The notes beneath the pieces were generated by a model, which worked only from the letters and a program-made list of their open reading frames with translations, did not search any database and was not told the origin of the DNA. The translations under genes were made by a program, and so were the position numbers. Positions 1 through 9,632 of a stretch of 64,000 nt of DNA are shown piece after piece. The stretch covers positions 124,001 through 188,000 of the forward strand of contig NZ_JACA01000013.1 of NCBI RefSeq assembly GCF_000520995.1, in the 5' to 3' direction. Numbering within the stretch: position 1 is the stretch's first letter; each line of letters begins with the position of its first letter. Source of the stretch: Aquimarina macrocephali JAMB N27 (GTDB taxonomy: Bacteria > Bacteroidota > Bacteroidia > Flavobacteriales > Flavobacteriaceae).

Positions 1-1
1 T

Positions 2-1402
2 CTTGTTAGGTTACAAGGAGGTAATGATGGATTTAATACCATTATACCTGTTTATGATTATGATATTTATGCCAATGCCAGACCTCTTATAAAAATTCCT
101 CCAAGTGAATTTATTACGCTTGATGATGATTATGCTATGCCAAAACCAATGAACAAATTAGAAAGTGTTTGGGGTGATGGTCAAATGAGAGTCGTTCATG
201 GTGTAGGCTACGAAGATTCATCTTTATCTCATTTTAGAGGTTCTGATATCTATGCTAATACCAATCTAGAAGAAGAAGACAGAACTGGTTTTATGGGAAG
301 ATATTTTCAGGAAATTTACCCCGATTATATTTTTAACCCACCAGCCAGTCCTCCTTCTATACAGATAGGAAGTATAGGAAACTTAATTTTTAAAGGGCCA
401 GAGAATGATTTCTCTTTTGCCGTTTCTGATCCCAGAAGATTACTACAGATTGCAGAAAATGGGACTTCATATAGTACAGATGGTCTTGGAGAATGTACTT
501 ATGATGACAGAGTAAGACATCTTAGAGAAGTTACAAACACTACATTTACTTATGCCGATGTAATTAGTGCAGCATACGAACGATCTACTGATTTTGGCGG
601 GTATCTCGATGATAGCCTAGGTAGACAATTAAGTGTTATTTCCAGATTAATCAAAGGAAATCTGGGAACCAAAGTATATTTAGTAACTCTAGGTGGGTTC
701 GACACTCATAACAATCAAATACAAAGACACCAGGAGCTTCTTAATTCATTTTCTGAAGCAGTAAGTAACTTCTATAAAGATCTTACCGCAGCAGGATGGG
801 ATGATAAAGTACTTACTATGACTATGTCTGAATTTGGTAGACGATTTAGAGAAAATGGATCTCTGGGAACAGATCATGGTACTGCAGCACCAACCATGTT
901 TTTTGGTTCTGCCCTTAACGGAAATGGTTTTGCTGGGGAACATCCAGATTTATCGAACTTAACCCGTGGAGGTAATGTATTTAACACTACAGATTTCAGG
1001 CAGGTTTATGCTACCGTAATGAAAGATTGGTTGTGTATTGATGAAAACACAGTAGGAAGAGTCCTTCTGGACGGCTCCTTTGAATCCTTAGACTTAGGGT
1101 TCAATTGTTCAGGTATTAATCCTAATATTCCTATCGATGGAGAAGGAATCACTCACATTGTTACCTATAGTGATAGTCAAACCTATATAAATATTGCAAA
1201 TCCAGAAACCACTCATGTAGATATAGCGCTTTATAATGTGATAGGGCAAAAAGTAGCTACCTTAAGAAATGAGGTGTTAACAGAAGGAGAGCATGTTATT
1301 GATGTAAAACTATCTGCAAATACAAGGCTAAGTACTGGCCCTTATGTATATCAGATTCAGACCAATAACGGTAATTATAGCAAATCAATTTTGATTTCAT
1401 AA
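2..1402 (+). CDS. DUF1501 family protein with T9SS type A sorting domain (5' partial)
   Basis: The frame is open from the first base, and the residues before the first internal Met (LVRLQGGNDGFNT, then IIPVYDY) read as the conserved N-terminal part of DUF1501 proteins, so the gene starts outside the window. The middle has the family's 'VTLGGFDTHNNQ' and 'MSEFGRRFREN' stretches. The last 85 or so residues form a T9SS type A sorting domain, with the pattern ALYNVIGQKVATL, a GPYVYQI strand and a final SKSILIS. The protein is therefore expected to cross the outer membrane by the type IX system and be attached to the surface or released. DUF1501 proteins belong to a sulfatase/alkaline-phosphatase-like fold and are often paired with a DUF1800 gene, which would lie upstream and cannot be seen here. 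The substrate is unknown. Confidence 0.9.
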   Translation, partial: LVRLQGGNDGFNTIIPVYDYDIYANARPLIKIPPSEFITLDDDYAMPKPMNKLESVWGDGQMRVVHGVGYEDSSLSHFRGSDIYANTNLEEEDRTGFMGRYFQEIYPDYIFNPPASPPSIQIGSIGNLIFKGPENDFSFAVSDPRRLLQIAENGTSYSTDGLGECTYDDRVRHLREVTNTTFTYADVISAAYERSTDFGGYLDDSLGRQLSVISRLIKGNLGTKVYLVTLGGFDTHNNQIQRHQELLNSFSEAVSNFYKDLTAAGWDDKVLTMTMSEFGRRFRENGSLGTDHGTAAPTMFFGSALNGNGFAGEHPDLSNLTRGGNVFNTTDFRQVYATVMKDWLCIDENTVGRVLLDGSFESLDLGFNCSGINPNIPIDGEGITHIVTYSDSQTYINIANPETTHVDIALYNVIGQKVATLRNEVLTEGEHVIDVKLSANTRLSTGPYVYQIQTNNGNYSKSILIS

Positions 1403-1478
1403 AATAGATTAATGTAACCCTTACATTCATTCAAAATAATTGGATGATGTAGGGGTTATATTTTGCAAGTGTTTTTAT

Positions 1479-1486
1479 TACCTTTG
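1479..1486 (+). promoter_or_regulatory. -7 promoter element of metG
   Basis: TACCTTTG matches the Bacteroidota -7 consensus TANNTTTG exactly and lies 19 bp before the ATG at 1506. No well-spaced TTTG is seen for the -33 box; the nearest, at 1462-1465, is only 13 bp away. The position supports translation from 1506 and not from the upstream in-frame TTG at 1440, which lies before this element. Confidence 0.6.
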
Positions 1487-1505
1487 TGCCTTATTTTTTA
1501 GCATT

Positions 1506-3572
1506 ATGAGCACGACGGGAAGATATACAATTACAGCAGCTTTACCATATACCAATGGTCCTATTCACATAGGCCACCTGGCAGGGGTTTATATCCCGGC
1601 AGATATTTACTCACGTTTCCTTAGAATGACTGGCAATGATGTTGCCTTTATTTGTGGTAGTGATGAGCATGGTGCTGCTATTCCTATGCGAGCTAAAAAA
1701 GAAGGAGTTTCACCACAAGTAATTATAGATAAGTATCATACAATCATTAAAAAGTCTTTTAATGATTTTGGAATTTCATTTGATAATTACTCAAGAACCT
1801 CTGCTCCTATTCATCATGAAACCGCTTCAGAATTTTTTAAGAAATTATACGATGACGGTAAATTTATAGAAGAAACATCAGAACAATTATACGATCCAGA
1901 AGCCGAGCAATTTCTGGCAGATCGATTTGTAGTAGGTACTTGCCCTAAGTGTGGCCATGAAGAAGCATATGGTGATCAATGCGAAAATTGCGGTAGTTCT
2001 CTTAATGCAACAGATCTTATCAATCCAAAATCTACGATTTCTGGAGCAGAACCTATCTTGAAACAAACCAAACACTGGTTTTTACCACTAGATCAATATG
2101 AGAGTTTTCTAAGAGAATGGGTTCTGGACGGGCATAAAAAAGATTGGAAAACCAATGTATATGGCCAGATCAAATCTTGGGTAGATGATGGATTACGTCC
2201 TCGTGCAGTAACACGTGATTTGGATTGGGGAATTCCTGTTCCAGTAGCTGGTGCAGAAGGAAAAGTACTATATGTATGGTTTGATGCTCCTATAGGATAT
2301 ATCTCTTCTACCAAAGAATGGGCAGCACGAGAAGGAAAAGACTGGGAACCCTACTGGAAAGATAAGAACACCAAATTAGTTCATTTTATAGGAAAAGATA
2401 ATATAGTTTTTCACTGTATTATTTTTCCGAGTATGCTCAAAGCAGAAGGGAGTTATATACTCCCCGAAAACGTACCTGCAAACGAATTCTTAAATCTCGA
2501 AGGTAATAAACTGTCTACTTCGAAGAACTGGGCGGTATGGTTACATGAATATCTAGAAGAATTTCCTGATCAACAGGACGTATTACGATACGCATTAACT
2601 GCCAACGCTCCCGAAACTAAAGACAATGACTTTACCTGGAAAGATTTTCAGGCTCGAAATAACAATGAATTGGTTGCCATATTCGGAAACTTTATCAATC
2701 GAGTAGTTGTATTGACCAATAAATATTATGATGGTGTGGTACCATTACCAGGTACTTTTTCTGAAGTTGATGAGCAAACCTTAGCAGAGCTTAAAGCTTA
2801 TCCTGCGGTTATCTCGAGTTCTATAGAACGATATCGATTTAGAGAAGCCAGCCAGGAATTACTAAATGTTGCTCGATTAGGGAACAAATATCTGGCAGAC
2901 GAAGAACCTTGGAAATTGATTAAAACAGACGAAGGGCGTACCAAAACTATTATGTATGTTGCATTGCAAATTGCATCTGCATTAGCTACACTATCAGAGC
3001 CATTTCTACCATTCACTTCAAAGAAATTAAAATCAATTCTTGGTTTTTCGAGACTTGATCAAGAATCTACATGGAATGAAGTTGCCACAAAAGAGGTACT
3101 TCTTCCAGCAGGACATCAAATCGAAAAAGGAGAATTGTTATTCTCTAAAATCGAAGATGTTGAAATCCAAAAACAATTAGATAAATTGGAAGCAACTAAA
3201 AAAGCTAACGAAGCTGAAAATAAAGTGGTAGAACCACAAAAAGATACAGCAACTTTTGATGATTTCGCCAAATTAGATATCCGTGTTGGGACTATCATCG
3301 AAGCTGAGAAAATGCCTAAAGCCAAAAAGCTTTTAGTACTTAAAGTAGATACAGGAATTAACACCAGAACGATCGTTTCAGGCATAGCAGAACACTTTTC
3401 TCCAGAGGAAATTGTAGGTAAAAAGGTAACGGTTTTGGTTAACCTTGCTCCAAGAGCATTAAGAGGTGTAGAAAGCGAAGGAATGATCTTAATGACGGAG
3501 ACCCCAGAAGGGAAACTGGTATTTCTAAACCCTGACGAGAGTGGTGTAAATCCCGGGGCAATTGTTAGTTAA
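1506..3572 (+). CDS. metG: Methionyl-tRNA synthetase with C-terminal tRNA-binding domain
   Basis: This cytoplasmic class I aminoacyl-tRNA synthetase charges tRNA-Met with methionine. The HIGH signature is at residues 21-24 (PIHIGH) and the KMSKS loop appears as KLSTS at about 335-339. A zinc knuckle is visible in the connective domain (CPKCGHEE, then CENCG). An EMAP/Arc1p-like tRNA-binding domain runs from about residue 584 to the end ([16 protein letters not shown]). The product is 688 residues, the usual length for the fused Bacteroidota form. I chose the ATG at 1506 because the promoter element at 1479-1486 lies downstream of the longer TTG start, and because the extra 22 residues are hydrophobic and cysteine-rich, unlike a synthetase N-terminus. 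The next gene follows after 5 bp, so the two are probably co-transcribed. Confidence 0.97.
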   Translation: MSTTGRYTITAALPYTNGPIHIGHLAGVYIPADIYSRFLRMTGNDVAFICGSDEHGAAIPMRAKKEGVSPQVIIDKYHTIIKKSFNDFGISFDNYSRTSAPIHHETASEFFKKLYDDGKFIEETSEQLYDPEAEQFLADRFVVGTCPKCGHEEAYGDQCENCGSSLNATDLINPKSTISGAEPILKQTKHWFLPLDQYESFLREWVLDGHKKDWKTNVYGQIKSWVDDGLRPRAVTRDLDWGIPVPVAGAEGKVLYVWFDAPIGYISSTKEWAAREGKDWEPYWKDKNTKLVHFIGKDNIVFHCIIFPSMLKAEGSYILPENVPANEFLNLEGNKLSTSKNWAVWLHEYLEEFPDQQDVLRYALTANAPETKDNDFTWKDFQARNNNELVAIFGNFINRVVVLTNKYYDGVVPLPGTFSEVDEQTLAELKAYPAVISSSIERYRFREASQELLNVARLGNKYLADEEPWKLIKTDEGRTKTIMYVALQIASALATLSEPFLPFTSKKLKSILGFSRLDQESTWNEVATKEVLLPAGHQIEKGELLFSKIEDVEIQKQLDKLEATKKANEAENKVVEPQKDTATFDDFAKLDIRVGTIIEAEKMPKAKKLLVLKVDTGINTRTIVSGIAEHFSPEEIVGKKVTVLVNLAPRALRGVESEGMILMTETPEGKLVFLNPDESGVNPGAIVS

Positions 3573-3577
3573 ATTAT

Positions 3578-4480
3578 ATGCTTAAAATAGCATATCACTC
3601 AATTTATACTCATCCTTTGCCAGAAAAGCATCGATTCCCGATGGTTAAATACGAGCTATTGCCTAAACAATTGCTTTATGAAGGAACCTGTAAAGAAGAG
3701 AATTTCTTCGAGCCTGAAATTCCAGATGCGCAACCTATTCTGGCAGTCCATACAAAAGACTATTATAAAAGTCTTATCGAATTATCGTTAGATCCCAAAA
3801 CAGCTCGAAAAATTGGTTTTCCGCTATCAAAAGAGCTCATTGATCGTGAAATGATTATCGCCGATGGTACTATCAAGGCTTCAGAATATGCCATACAATA
3901 TGGTGTCGCTATGAATATTGCTGGCGGTACTCATCATGCGTATACAGATCGTGGAGAAGCATTTTGCCTACTAAATGATCAAGCTATTGGAGCACGATAT
4001 CTTTTACAACATAATTTGGTAAAAAAAGTTTTGATCGTAGATCTTGATGTACACCAAGGTAACGGAACTGCAGAAATATTCGAAAGTGATGATACTGTAT
4101 TCACGTTCTCGATGCATGGAGCAAACAATTATCCATTTAAAAAAGAAAAATCAGATCTGGATATTGAACTTCCCAATCAAACCGAAGATCAGGAATACTT
4201 AAGAATTCTAAAAGAAACTCTTCCTCAACTTATTAATGATCAGAAACCTGATTTTATGTATTACTTGAGTGGTGTAGACATCTTATCTACCGATAAATTA
4301 GGAAAATTAGGATGCACTCTGTCTGGTTGTACAGAACGTGACAGATTTGTACTTCAGACATGCAAAGATCTTGACATCCCAGTAATGTGTTCTATGGGAG
4401 GTGGCTATTCTCCAGACATTAAAACCATTATAGAAGCGCACGCCAACACCTACAGATTAGCACAAGATATTTTCTTTTAA
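3578..4480 (+). CDS. HDAC-like deacetylase (arginase/deacetylase fold)
   Basis: This is a zinc-dependent deacetylase of the histone deacetylase / acetoin-utilisation (AcuC) family, 300 residues long and closest in feel to the short class IV-like bacterial members. The visible catalytic elements are the tandem histidines H119-H120 (GGTHHAY), the zinc ligands D157 and H159 in VDLDVHQGNGT, the third ligand D234 (SGVDIL), and the transition-state tyrosine Y277 (GGGYSPD). There is no signal peptide, so it acts in the cytoplasm. Bacterial members remove acetyl groups from protein lysines, polyamines or small molecules; which applies here cannot be read from sequence. It follows metG by 5 bp and probably shares its transcript. 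Confidence 0.88.
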   Translation: MLKIAYHSIYTHPLPEKHRFPMVKYELLPKQLLYEGTCKEENFFEPEIPDAQPILAVHTKDYYKSLIELSLDPKTARKIGFPLSKELIDREMIIADGTIKASEYAIQYGVAMNIAGGTHHAYTDRGEAFCLLNDQAIGARYLLQHNLVKKVLIVDLDVHQGNGTAEIFESDDTVFTFSMHGANNYPFKKEKSDLDIELPNQTEDQEYLRILKETLPQLINDQKPDFMYYLSGVDILSTDKLGKLGCTLSGCTERDRFVLQTCKDLDIPVMCSMGGGYSPDIKTIIEAHANTYRLAQDIFF

Positions 4481-4496
4481 TACCTTATGTTAATCA

Positions 4497-4525
4497 TTTG
4501 TAAACGGATATTTATTGTATCTTCG
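4497..4525 (+). promoter_or_regulatory. Probable promoter of the zinc-ribbon gene
   Basis: TTTG (4497-4500), a 17-bp spacer and TATCTTCG (4518-4525) fit the Bacteroidota -33/-7 pattern with one mismatch in the -7 box. It lies about 20 bp before the ATG at 4545 and just after the stop of the deacetylase gene. Confidence 0.5.
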
Positions 4526-4544
4526 ACATCAAATACTTTTTTAA

Positions 4545-4892
4545 ATGCAAAAAGAATGTCCGGTATGTGGTGACAAAATCATTGGTCGAGCAGATAAAAA
4601 ATTCTGTAGTGATTATTGTCGTAATGCGTATAACAATCAGCTCAACAAGGATAGCAAAAACCTGATACGCAATATCAATAACTTATTACGCAAAAACTAT
4701 CGTATCCTTGAAGAATTAAACCCAAAAGATAAGACTAAAACCACCAAAACAAAACTAATGACTATGGGTTTTGATTTTCAGCATTTTACCAGTATTTATG
4801 TTACCAAAACCGGAAATACCTATTATTTTGTATATGATCAAGGATATCTCCCGCTAGAGAATGATTTTTATGCAGTTGTAAAAAGAAATTAA
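4545..4892 (+). CDS. Small zinc-ribbon protein of unknown function
   Basis: This is a 115-residue cytoplasmic protein. The N-terminus has a four-cysteine zinc ribbon, CPVCG then CSDYCRNAYNN, which resembles the short zinc-binding modules of DUF2116/YacG-like proteins. A basic helical stretch follows (about residues 30-55) and then a small domain containing the pattern MTMGFDFQHFTSIYVTKTGN and a run of aromatic residues (YYFVYDQGYLPL). Similar small proteins are common in Flavobacteriia and have no assigned role. Nucleic-acid binding is possible given the zinc ribbon and the positive charge, but this is inference. It seems to have its own promoter and to stand alone. Confidence 0.75.
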   Translation: MQKECPVCGDKIIGRADKKFCSDYCRNAYNNQLNKDSKNLIRNINNLLRKNYRILEELNPKDKTKTTKTKLMTMGFDFQHFTSIYVTKTGNTYYFVYDQGYLPLENDFYAVVKRN

Positions 4893-4949
4893 AATGATCC
4901 TATTTCTGGAATCGCTTACCCAAGATAAATAGATCATAACCTTAAGAAA

Positions 4950-5504
4950 ATGGCAAAAATACTAACCGAGATAAGCTCAGAATTAAAAGAATTTATAGCA
5001 AAACAAAAAGTTTTCTTTGTAGGAACAGCAGCCAATGAAGGACGGGTTAATATTTCTCCCAAGGGAATGGATACACTTCGGGTTATTGGACCAAACAAAA
5101 TTGTATGGCTTAATCTTACAGGAAGTGGAAATGAAACTGCCGCTCATGTAATAAAAAATAATAGAATGACTATTCTATTCTGTGCTTTTGAAGGAAAACC
5201 TTTAATCTTGAGACTATACGGAACTGCCAGTATATTTCATAAACAAGATGAAACATATCATAACCATATTCATCTATTCCCGAAGACCATTGGTTCCCGG
5301 CAAATTATTGAGATGCATGTAGATATGGTACAAACCTCTTGCGGATATGCTGTTCCGTTTATGGATTTTAAAGAAGAAAGAACACAATTAAAATCCTGGT
5401 CTGAAAAACAAGGAGAAGAGCGATTAGAAAATTATCAAAAAGAAAAGAATGCTTTTAGTATTGATGGTTTCGAAACAAGAATAACGGGTTCTGATAAAAA
5501 ATAA
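4950..5504 (+). CDS. Pyridoxamine 5'-phosphate oxidase-like flavoprotein
   Basis: This 184-residue protein belongs to the PNPOx-like split-barrel FMN-binding family. The N-terminal half shows the typical strand pattern KVFFVGTAANEGRVNISPKG, followed by VWLNLTGSGNETAAHV and MTILFCAFEGKPLILRLYG, the usual flavin-barrel core. The C-terminal part (TSCGYAVPFMDF, then a charged helix) matches the short subgroup that is commonly annotated as pyridoxamine 5'-phosphate oxidase family without proof of vitamin B6 activity. There is no signal peptide. Substrate and cofactor are unproven, and F420 or haem binding occurs in related groups. It converges on the CBS-pair gene on the other strand. Confidence 0.8.
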   Translation: MAKILTEISSELKEFIAKQKVFFVGTAANEGRVNISPKGMDTLRVIGPNKIVWLNLTGSGNETAAHVIKNNRMTILFCAFEGKPLILRLYGTASIFHKQDETYHNHIHLFPKTIGSRQIIEMHVDMVQTSCGYAVPFMDFKEERTQLKSWSEKQGEERLENYQKEKNAFSIDGFETRITGSDKK

Positions 5505-5545
5505 GAATTATTAAATCCGCTATTCTTAGCTTCTGATAATGTTGA

Positions 5546-6016
5546 TTAACGATTTCTCCAATTTTGGCTATTCATTTTCAAAGCTGCTTTCATTACATCT
5601 TTTTGACTAATTTGCCCAATTAATTTACCATCTTCCAGAATAGGAAAGCGTCTTCTTTTGGTCTGTAAAAATTTATTGGCTGCATCAAAAATATTGAGAT
5701 TACCATCTATTGTTTCTACATCTTTAACCATAAATTTTTCTACTCTGGTATCTTCAATAGGCATATTATAATATCGGCTTTCATTTAATTGTTTGATACA
5801 ATCGCCTTCAGAGATAATACCTAATAATTGATTATGATCATCAACCACAGGTCCTCCTGATATTTTATGCTTTACTAATGTCTCGATAACCTCCATTACT
5901 GGTTGATCAGGACTAAATGTAATCAAATCTCTTGTCATATAATCAGAGACTTTTATTAATGTCTCATCCTGCTTCTTCGTCTTAGAGCGAGCTCCTTGAA
6001 AACTGATTATTCCCAT
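5546..6016 (-). CDS. CBS-pair protein
   Basis: This 156-residue protein is almost entirely two CBS domains in tandem. The first begins near SDYMTRDLITFSPDQPVMEVIETLVKH and the second near VEKFMVKDVETIDGNLNIFDAANKF, each closing with the family's 'GxxVVD..xLLGIISEGD' or 'FPILEDGKLIGQISQKD' pattern. CBS pairs bind adenosine nucleotides and sense energy state, usually regulating a partner protein. No enzymatic or membrane domain is attached, so the partner is unknown. The N-terminal 20 residues are basic and probably disordered. The gene is transcribed away from the M28 peptidase gene, with about 210 bp of AT-rich intergenic sequence between the two starts. Confidence 0.88.
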   Translation of the reverse strand: MGIISFQGARSKTKKQDETLIKVSDYMTRDLITFSPDQPVMEVIETLVKHKISGGPVVDDHNQLLGIISEGDCIKQLNESRYYNMPIEDTRVEKFMVKDVETIDGNLNIFDAANKFLQTKRRRFPILEDGKLIGQISQKDVMKAALKMNSQNWRNR

Positions 6017-6229
6017 AATATCTAGTGATTTAGTGAATCTTAAATATAGTGATTTACAACAACTTATTCAAGTTAGACTTTAATTTTAATGTAATTAAAA
6101 TCTAATTTTTATACCTTTATCAGTATCATTTTTTAACTATTGAATGAAATCATCAATTATCATTTCGGAAGGTATATTTTTAATAATTGTAGCTTATTTC
6201 TTACCTTTAGCCTAAATCAATACTCACAC

Positions 6230-8623
6230 ATGCGAAAGTTTCCCTCTTTACTTACGTTACTCCTCATTTTTATTTCATTAGCTTACACATTTTACAGCAG
6301 TAAACCACAAAAAATAACAGATCTCAAGACCTCTAAACAGGAATTTTCTACACTTCGTGCTTTAGAACATGTAAAAAACATCTCTAAAGAATGCCACTAC
6401 CTGGGTAGTTCTGCACATGAAGAAACGAAAACATATATCCTGGATGAATTAAAAAAACTGGGACTGCAGCCCGAAATTCAAGAAGGTATTTCTATTTCTG
6501 ATGGAGGAACAATAAGCAAACCCAAAAATATCATTGCAAAGATTAAGGGTAGTAATTCTACAAAGTCGTTGGTACTCATGTCTCACTATGACAGTTCGCC
6601 ACATTCTTCATATGGAGCTAGTGATGCTGGTAGCGGAGTCGCAACTATCCTTGAAGGAATCAGAGCATATTTATCTACCAATAAAGTTCCGAAAAATGAT
6701 ATTATTATTTGTATTACAGATGGAGAGGAGCTTGGGCTTAATGGGGCAGATCTTTTTGTGAAAGAACATCCCTGGGCCAAAGATGTAGGACTTGCTCTTA
6801 ATTTTGAAGCCAGAGGAAGTGGTGGTAATTCTTATATGCTTATAGAGACTAATGGTAAGAATGGAAAAATGATTAGCGAATTCTCTAAAGCTGGTGTAAA
6901 ATATCCTGTTACTAACTCTCTTGCTTATAGCATATACAAAATGCTACCTAATGATACCGATCTTACAGTTTTAAGAGAGCAAGGAAATATCGAAGGATTC
7001 AACTTTGCTTTTATCGATGATCATTTTGATTATCATACAGCCAATGACACATGGCAAAACCTAGACCTAAACACATTACAACATCAAGGGAGTTACCTTA
7101 TGCCTCTACTCTCCTACTTTTCTGAAGTCGATCTGGATACCCTTAAATCTGATCGGGATTATATTTATTTTAATGCTCCAATTTTTAACCTTGTTAAATA
7201 TCCTTTTAGTTGGATATATATTTTATTGATCATTGCAATTATCTTATTTATAGGATTAATTTTTTATGGAAAATTTGCATATCGAATAGATTTCAGAGAA
7301 GTTTTAGTAGGATTAGGTGCTTTCCTTTTATGCTTGATACTTGCAGGGTGCTTAACTTTTGGAGGATGGCAGTTGATTAAGATTATCTATCCTCATTACA
7401 ATGAAATTCAACATGGATTTACTTATAATGGTTATCAGTATATTGCTGTCTTTGTATTATTATCTATAGCCATTTGTTTTAAGGTATATGCCCGATTTAG
7501 TAAAAGTAAAAATCAAGCTAGTTTACTTATAGGGCCATTATTTGTTTGGTTGGTTATTTGTGCCCTGGCGGCTTCATACCTTAAAGGTGCAAGCTATTTT
7601 ATAATCATTGTATTATTTGGATTGATATCATTAGTTGTTCTTATTCGGCAAAAAAGACCTAATCCAATATTAATGGTTGTTTTGGCACTACCAGCTATCT
7701 TTATCGTATCTCCTTTTATTGTATCTTTTCCCGTGGCTTTAGGCTTAAAGATTCTTTTTGTCTCTGCTGTATTATCAGTACTGTTGTTTGGTGTATTAAT
7801 TCCTGTATTTGGATTCTACAAAAGAAAAAAACTATTTGGCAATTTATGTCTTCTCCTAAGTTTAGTTTTCTTTATTGCTGCTCATATAAAATCAGATTTT
7901 ACCGAAAAACGACAAAAGCCTAATAGTCTTGTCTATATCTTGGATACCGATCAAAATAAGGCCGTTTGGGCTTCTTATGATAATATTCTTGATTCCTGGA
8001 CACAAAACTATATCAATCCAGAAGAAAACATTGCCGAAACTTATAATGCAAACACACTACAAAGTAAATACAGAAGGTCTTTTGCTTATGCCAATCAGGC
8101 ACCTGTCAAAAGTATAGGTCAGTCAAAATTGGATATCAGTAAAGATACCATAATCGGAAACTTAAGACATCTAGAACTCTGTATTGCACCTCAGCGAGAT
8201 ATACAAAGGGTTGATTTATATACCGAAACCTTATTTAATTTTGATACTTTACGAGTTAATGGTAAAACAGCAATTGATTTTGACTACTCTGATGGCAAAA
8301 CCTATAATGCATTTACAAAAAGATGGAGTCAAAACCTGCTTACTTATTATGTGAGCAAAAATGAACCACTAGAATTACAAATGCAATTTCATAAGGACTC
8401 ATTACCAAAATTTGTTTTATATGAATCCTCATATGATTTACTTACAAATGAACATTTCTCAATTCCCTCGAGAAATAAAAATATGATGCCCAAACCATTT
8501 GTAATGAATGATGCTGTAGTTATTAAAAAAGGATTTGCAATAGAAGAGTATCAAGAGAAGAAAATTGATACCACACTCACATTAGACAATGCGCCTATCC
8601 AATCTCAAGAAATCAATGAATAA
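6230..8623 (+). CDS. Membrane-anchored M28 family metallopeptidase
   Basis: This is a zinc aminopeptidase-type enzyme with a polytopic membrane region, 797 residues long. An N-terminal membrane segment (residues 6-22) is followed by a peptidase M28 domain with H119 (SHYDSSP), D132 (ASDAGSG), E166-E167 (DGEELG) and a final ligand region around DHFDYHTANDT. From about residue 325 to 550 there are several hydrophobic helices, then a soluble C-terminal domain of about 230 residues. This layout resembles endoplasmic reticulum metallopeptidase 1 and related bacterial M28 membrane proteins. The peptidase domain is expected on the periplasmic face. I chose ATG 6230 because it starts directly before the signal anchor; the longer frame begins at a TTG at 6140 and adds residues with no family character. 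The specific peptide substrates are unknown. Confidence 0.88.
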   Translation: MRKFPSLLTLLLIFISLAYTFYSSKPQKITDLKTSKQEFSTLRALEHVKNISKECHYLGSSAHEETKTYILDELKKLGLQPEIQEGISISDGGTISKPKNIIAKIKGSNSTKSLVLMSHYDSSPHSSYGASDAGSGVATILEGIRAYLSTNKVPKNDIIICITDGEELGLNGADLFVKEHPWAKDVGLALNFEARGSGGNSYMLIETNGKNGKMISEFSKAGVKYPVTNSLAYSIYKMLPNDTDLTVLREQGNIEGFNFAFIDDHFDYHTANDTWQNLDLNTLQHQGSYLMPLLSYFSEVDLDTLKSDRDYIYFNAPIFNLVKYPFSWIYILLIIAIILFIGLIFYGKFAYRIDFREVLVGLGAFLLCLILAGCLTFGGWQLIKIIYPHYNEIQHGFTYNGYQYIAVFVLLSIAICFKVYARFSKSKNQASLLIGPLFVWLVICALAASYLKGASYFIIIVLFGLISLVVLIRQKRPNPILMVVLALPAIFIVSPFIVSFPVALGLKILFVSAVLSVLLFGVLIPVFGFYKRKKLFGNLCLLLSLVFFIAAHIKSDFTEKRQKPNSLVYILDTDQNKAVWASYDNILDSWTQNYINPEENIAETYNANTLQSKYRRSFAYANQAPVKSIGQSKLDISKDTIIGNLRHLELCIAPQRDIQRVDLYTETLFNFDTLRVNGKTAIDFDYSDGKTYNAFTKRWSQNLLTYYVSKNEPLELQMQFHKDSLPKFVLYESSYDLLTNEHFSIPSRNKNMMPKPFVMNDAVVIKKGFAIEEYQEKKIDTTLTLDNAPIQSQEINE

Positions 8624-8632
8624 ATTCATGTA

Positions 8633-8793
8633 CTAAATAAGTTCGGCATTCAAAAAATGATTCTTGCGACCTCTATAATTGTTTTTTGTATAATTAAGAG
8701 AAAATCCTTCAACCCATGAAGAAACTGGCTTAAATCCATCTTTAATGGTCCAAAAATGGCTAATCGACCCCAACAACTAATATCAAATAGCAT
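8633..8793 (-). pseudogene. Possible decayed gene remnant
   Basis: This gene-poor strip after the M28 peptidase has, on the minus strand, about 43 codons that look protein-like (HFWTIKDGFKPVSSWVEG and a basic tail ending NAELI before a TAG at 8633-8635). A neighbouring frame gives the short stretch MLFDISCWGRLA just upstream. A single-base shift would join the two into one tail of a vanished gene. There is no complete open frame and I do not recognise the family, so this is a weak call. Confidence 0.25.
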
Positions 8794-8822
8794 ATTATCA
8801 ATATCCTGAAAAAATTATTTCA

Positions 8823-8854
8823 TAAAAAAACCGAAGTATTATATACCTCGGTTT
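8823..8854 (-). terminator. Rho-independent terminator of the sdh operon
   Basis: A hairpin with arms AAACCGA-x-GTAT and ATAC-x-TCGGTTT spans 8828-8854 with a 3-nt loop and one mismatch. Read on the minus strand it is followed by an uninterrupted run of seven T. It lies 25 bp after the sdhB stop codon. Confidence 0.8.
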
Positions 8855-8879
8855 CTATTTTAGAACTTAAAGAAAGTGA

Positions 8880-9626
8880 TTATCCTTTCATACTTGCCTT
8901 TAAATATTCACGGTTCATTCGTGCTATATTTTCTAATGATATCCCTTTAGGACATTCGATTTCACAAGCACCAGTATTGGTACAGTTACCAAATCCTTCT
9001 TCATCCATTTGGTTTACCATTGCCAATACACGTTCTGTAGCTTCTACCTGACCTTGTGGTAGCAATGCAAATTGCGAAACCTTAGCCGAAGTAAATAACA
9101 TAGCCGAAGCATTTTTACATGCAGCTACACAAGCACCACAACCGATACAAGTTGCTGCATCCATAGCATCGTCTGCATCTTCTTTACGAATAGGAATAGC
9201 ATTTGCATCTTGTGTATTTCCTGAAGTATTAACAGAAATATATCCTCCCGCTTGCTGTATACGCTCGAAAGAAGAGCGGTCTACCATTAAATCCTTTACT
9301 ACAGGAAATGCTTTTGCTCTAAACGGCTCTATATAAATAGTATCTCCATCGTTAAACTTACGCATATGCAATTGACAGGTAGTTACTAAACGATCCGGTC
9401 CATGAGGCTCTCCATTGATTTGTAACGAACAGGCTCCGCAAATCCCTTCTCTACAATCATGATCAAAAACTACAGGCTCCTCTCCTTTATTGATCAAGTC
9501 TTCATTTAACACGTCTAACATTTCTAAAAAAGACATGTCTCCTTCTATTCCAGAAATTTTATAGTCTACTAACTTTCCTTTGGAATCAGCATCACTTTGA
9601 CGCCATATTTTTAATGTAAGATTCAT
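8880..9626 (-). CDS. sdhB: Succinate dehydrogenase iron-sulfur subunit
   Basis: This subunit carries electrons from the flavoprotein to the membrane quinone site, linking the TCA cycle to respiration. The N-terminal plant-type ferredoxin domain has the [2Fe-2S] cysteines in [12 protein letters not shown] and a downstream TTCQLH. The C-terminal half has the [13 protein letters not shown] cluster and a last Cys group CEIECPKG for the [4Fe-4S] and [3Fe-4S] centres. At 248 residues it matches the fumarate-reductase-like form (type B) typical of Bacteroidota. It is the last gene of sdhCAB, 6 bp after sdhA, and is followed by a clear terminator. A fumarate reductase role under low oxygen cannot be excluded from sequence. 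Confidence 0.96.
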   Translation of the reverse strand: MNLTLKIWRQSDADSKGKLVDYKISGIEGDMSFLEMLDVLNEDLINKGEEPVVFDHDCREGICGACSLQINGEPHGPDRLVTTCQLHMRKFNDGDTIYIEPFRAKAFPVVKDLMVDRSSFERIQQAGGYISVNTSGNTQDANAIPIRKEDADDAMDAATCIGCGACVAACKNASAMLFTSAKVSQFALLPQGQVEATERVLAMVNQMDEEGFGNCTNTGACEIECPKGISLENIARMNREYLKASMKG

Positions 9627-9632
9627 AGCTTT

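Noticed and set aside
1440..1505. Longer metG start at TTG 1440
   Set aside because: The promoter element at 1479-1486 lies inside this extension and the added residues are not synthetase-like.
6140..6229. Longer M28 peptidase start at TTG 6140
   Set aside because: The ATG at 6230 directly precedes a good signal anchor; the extension has no coding character.
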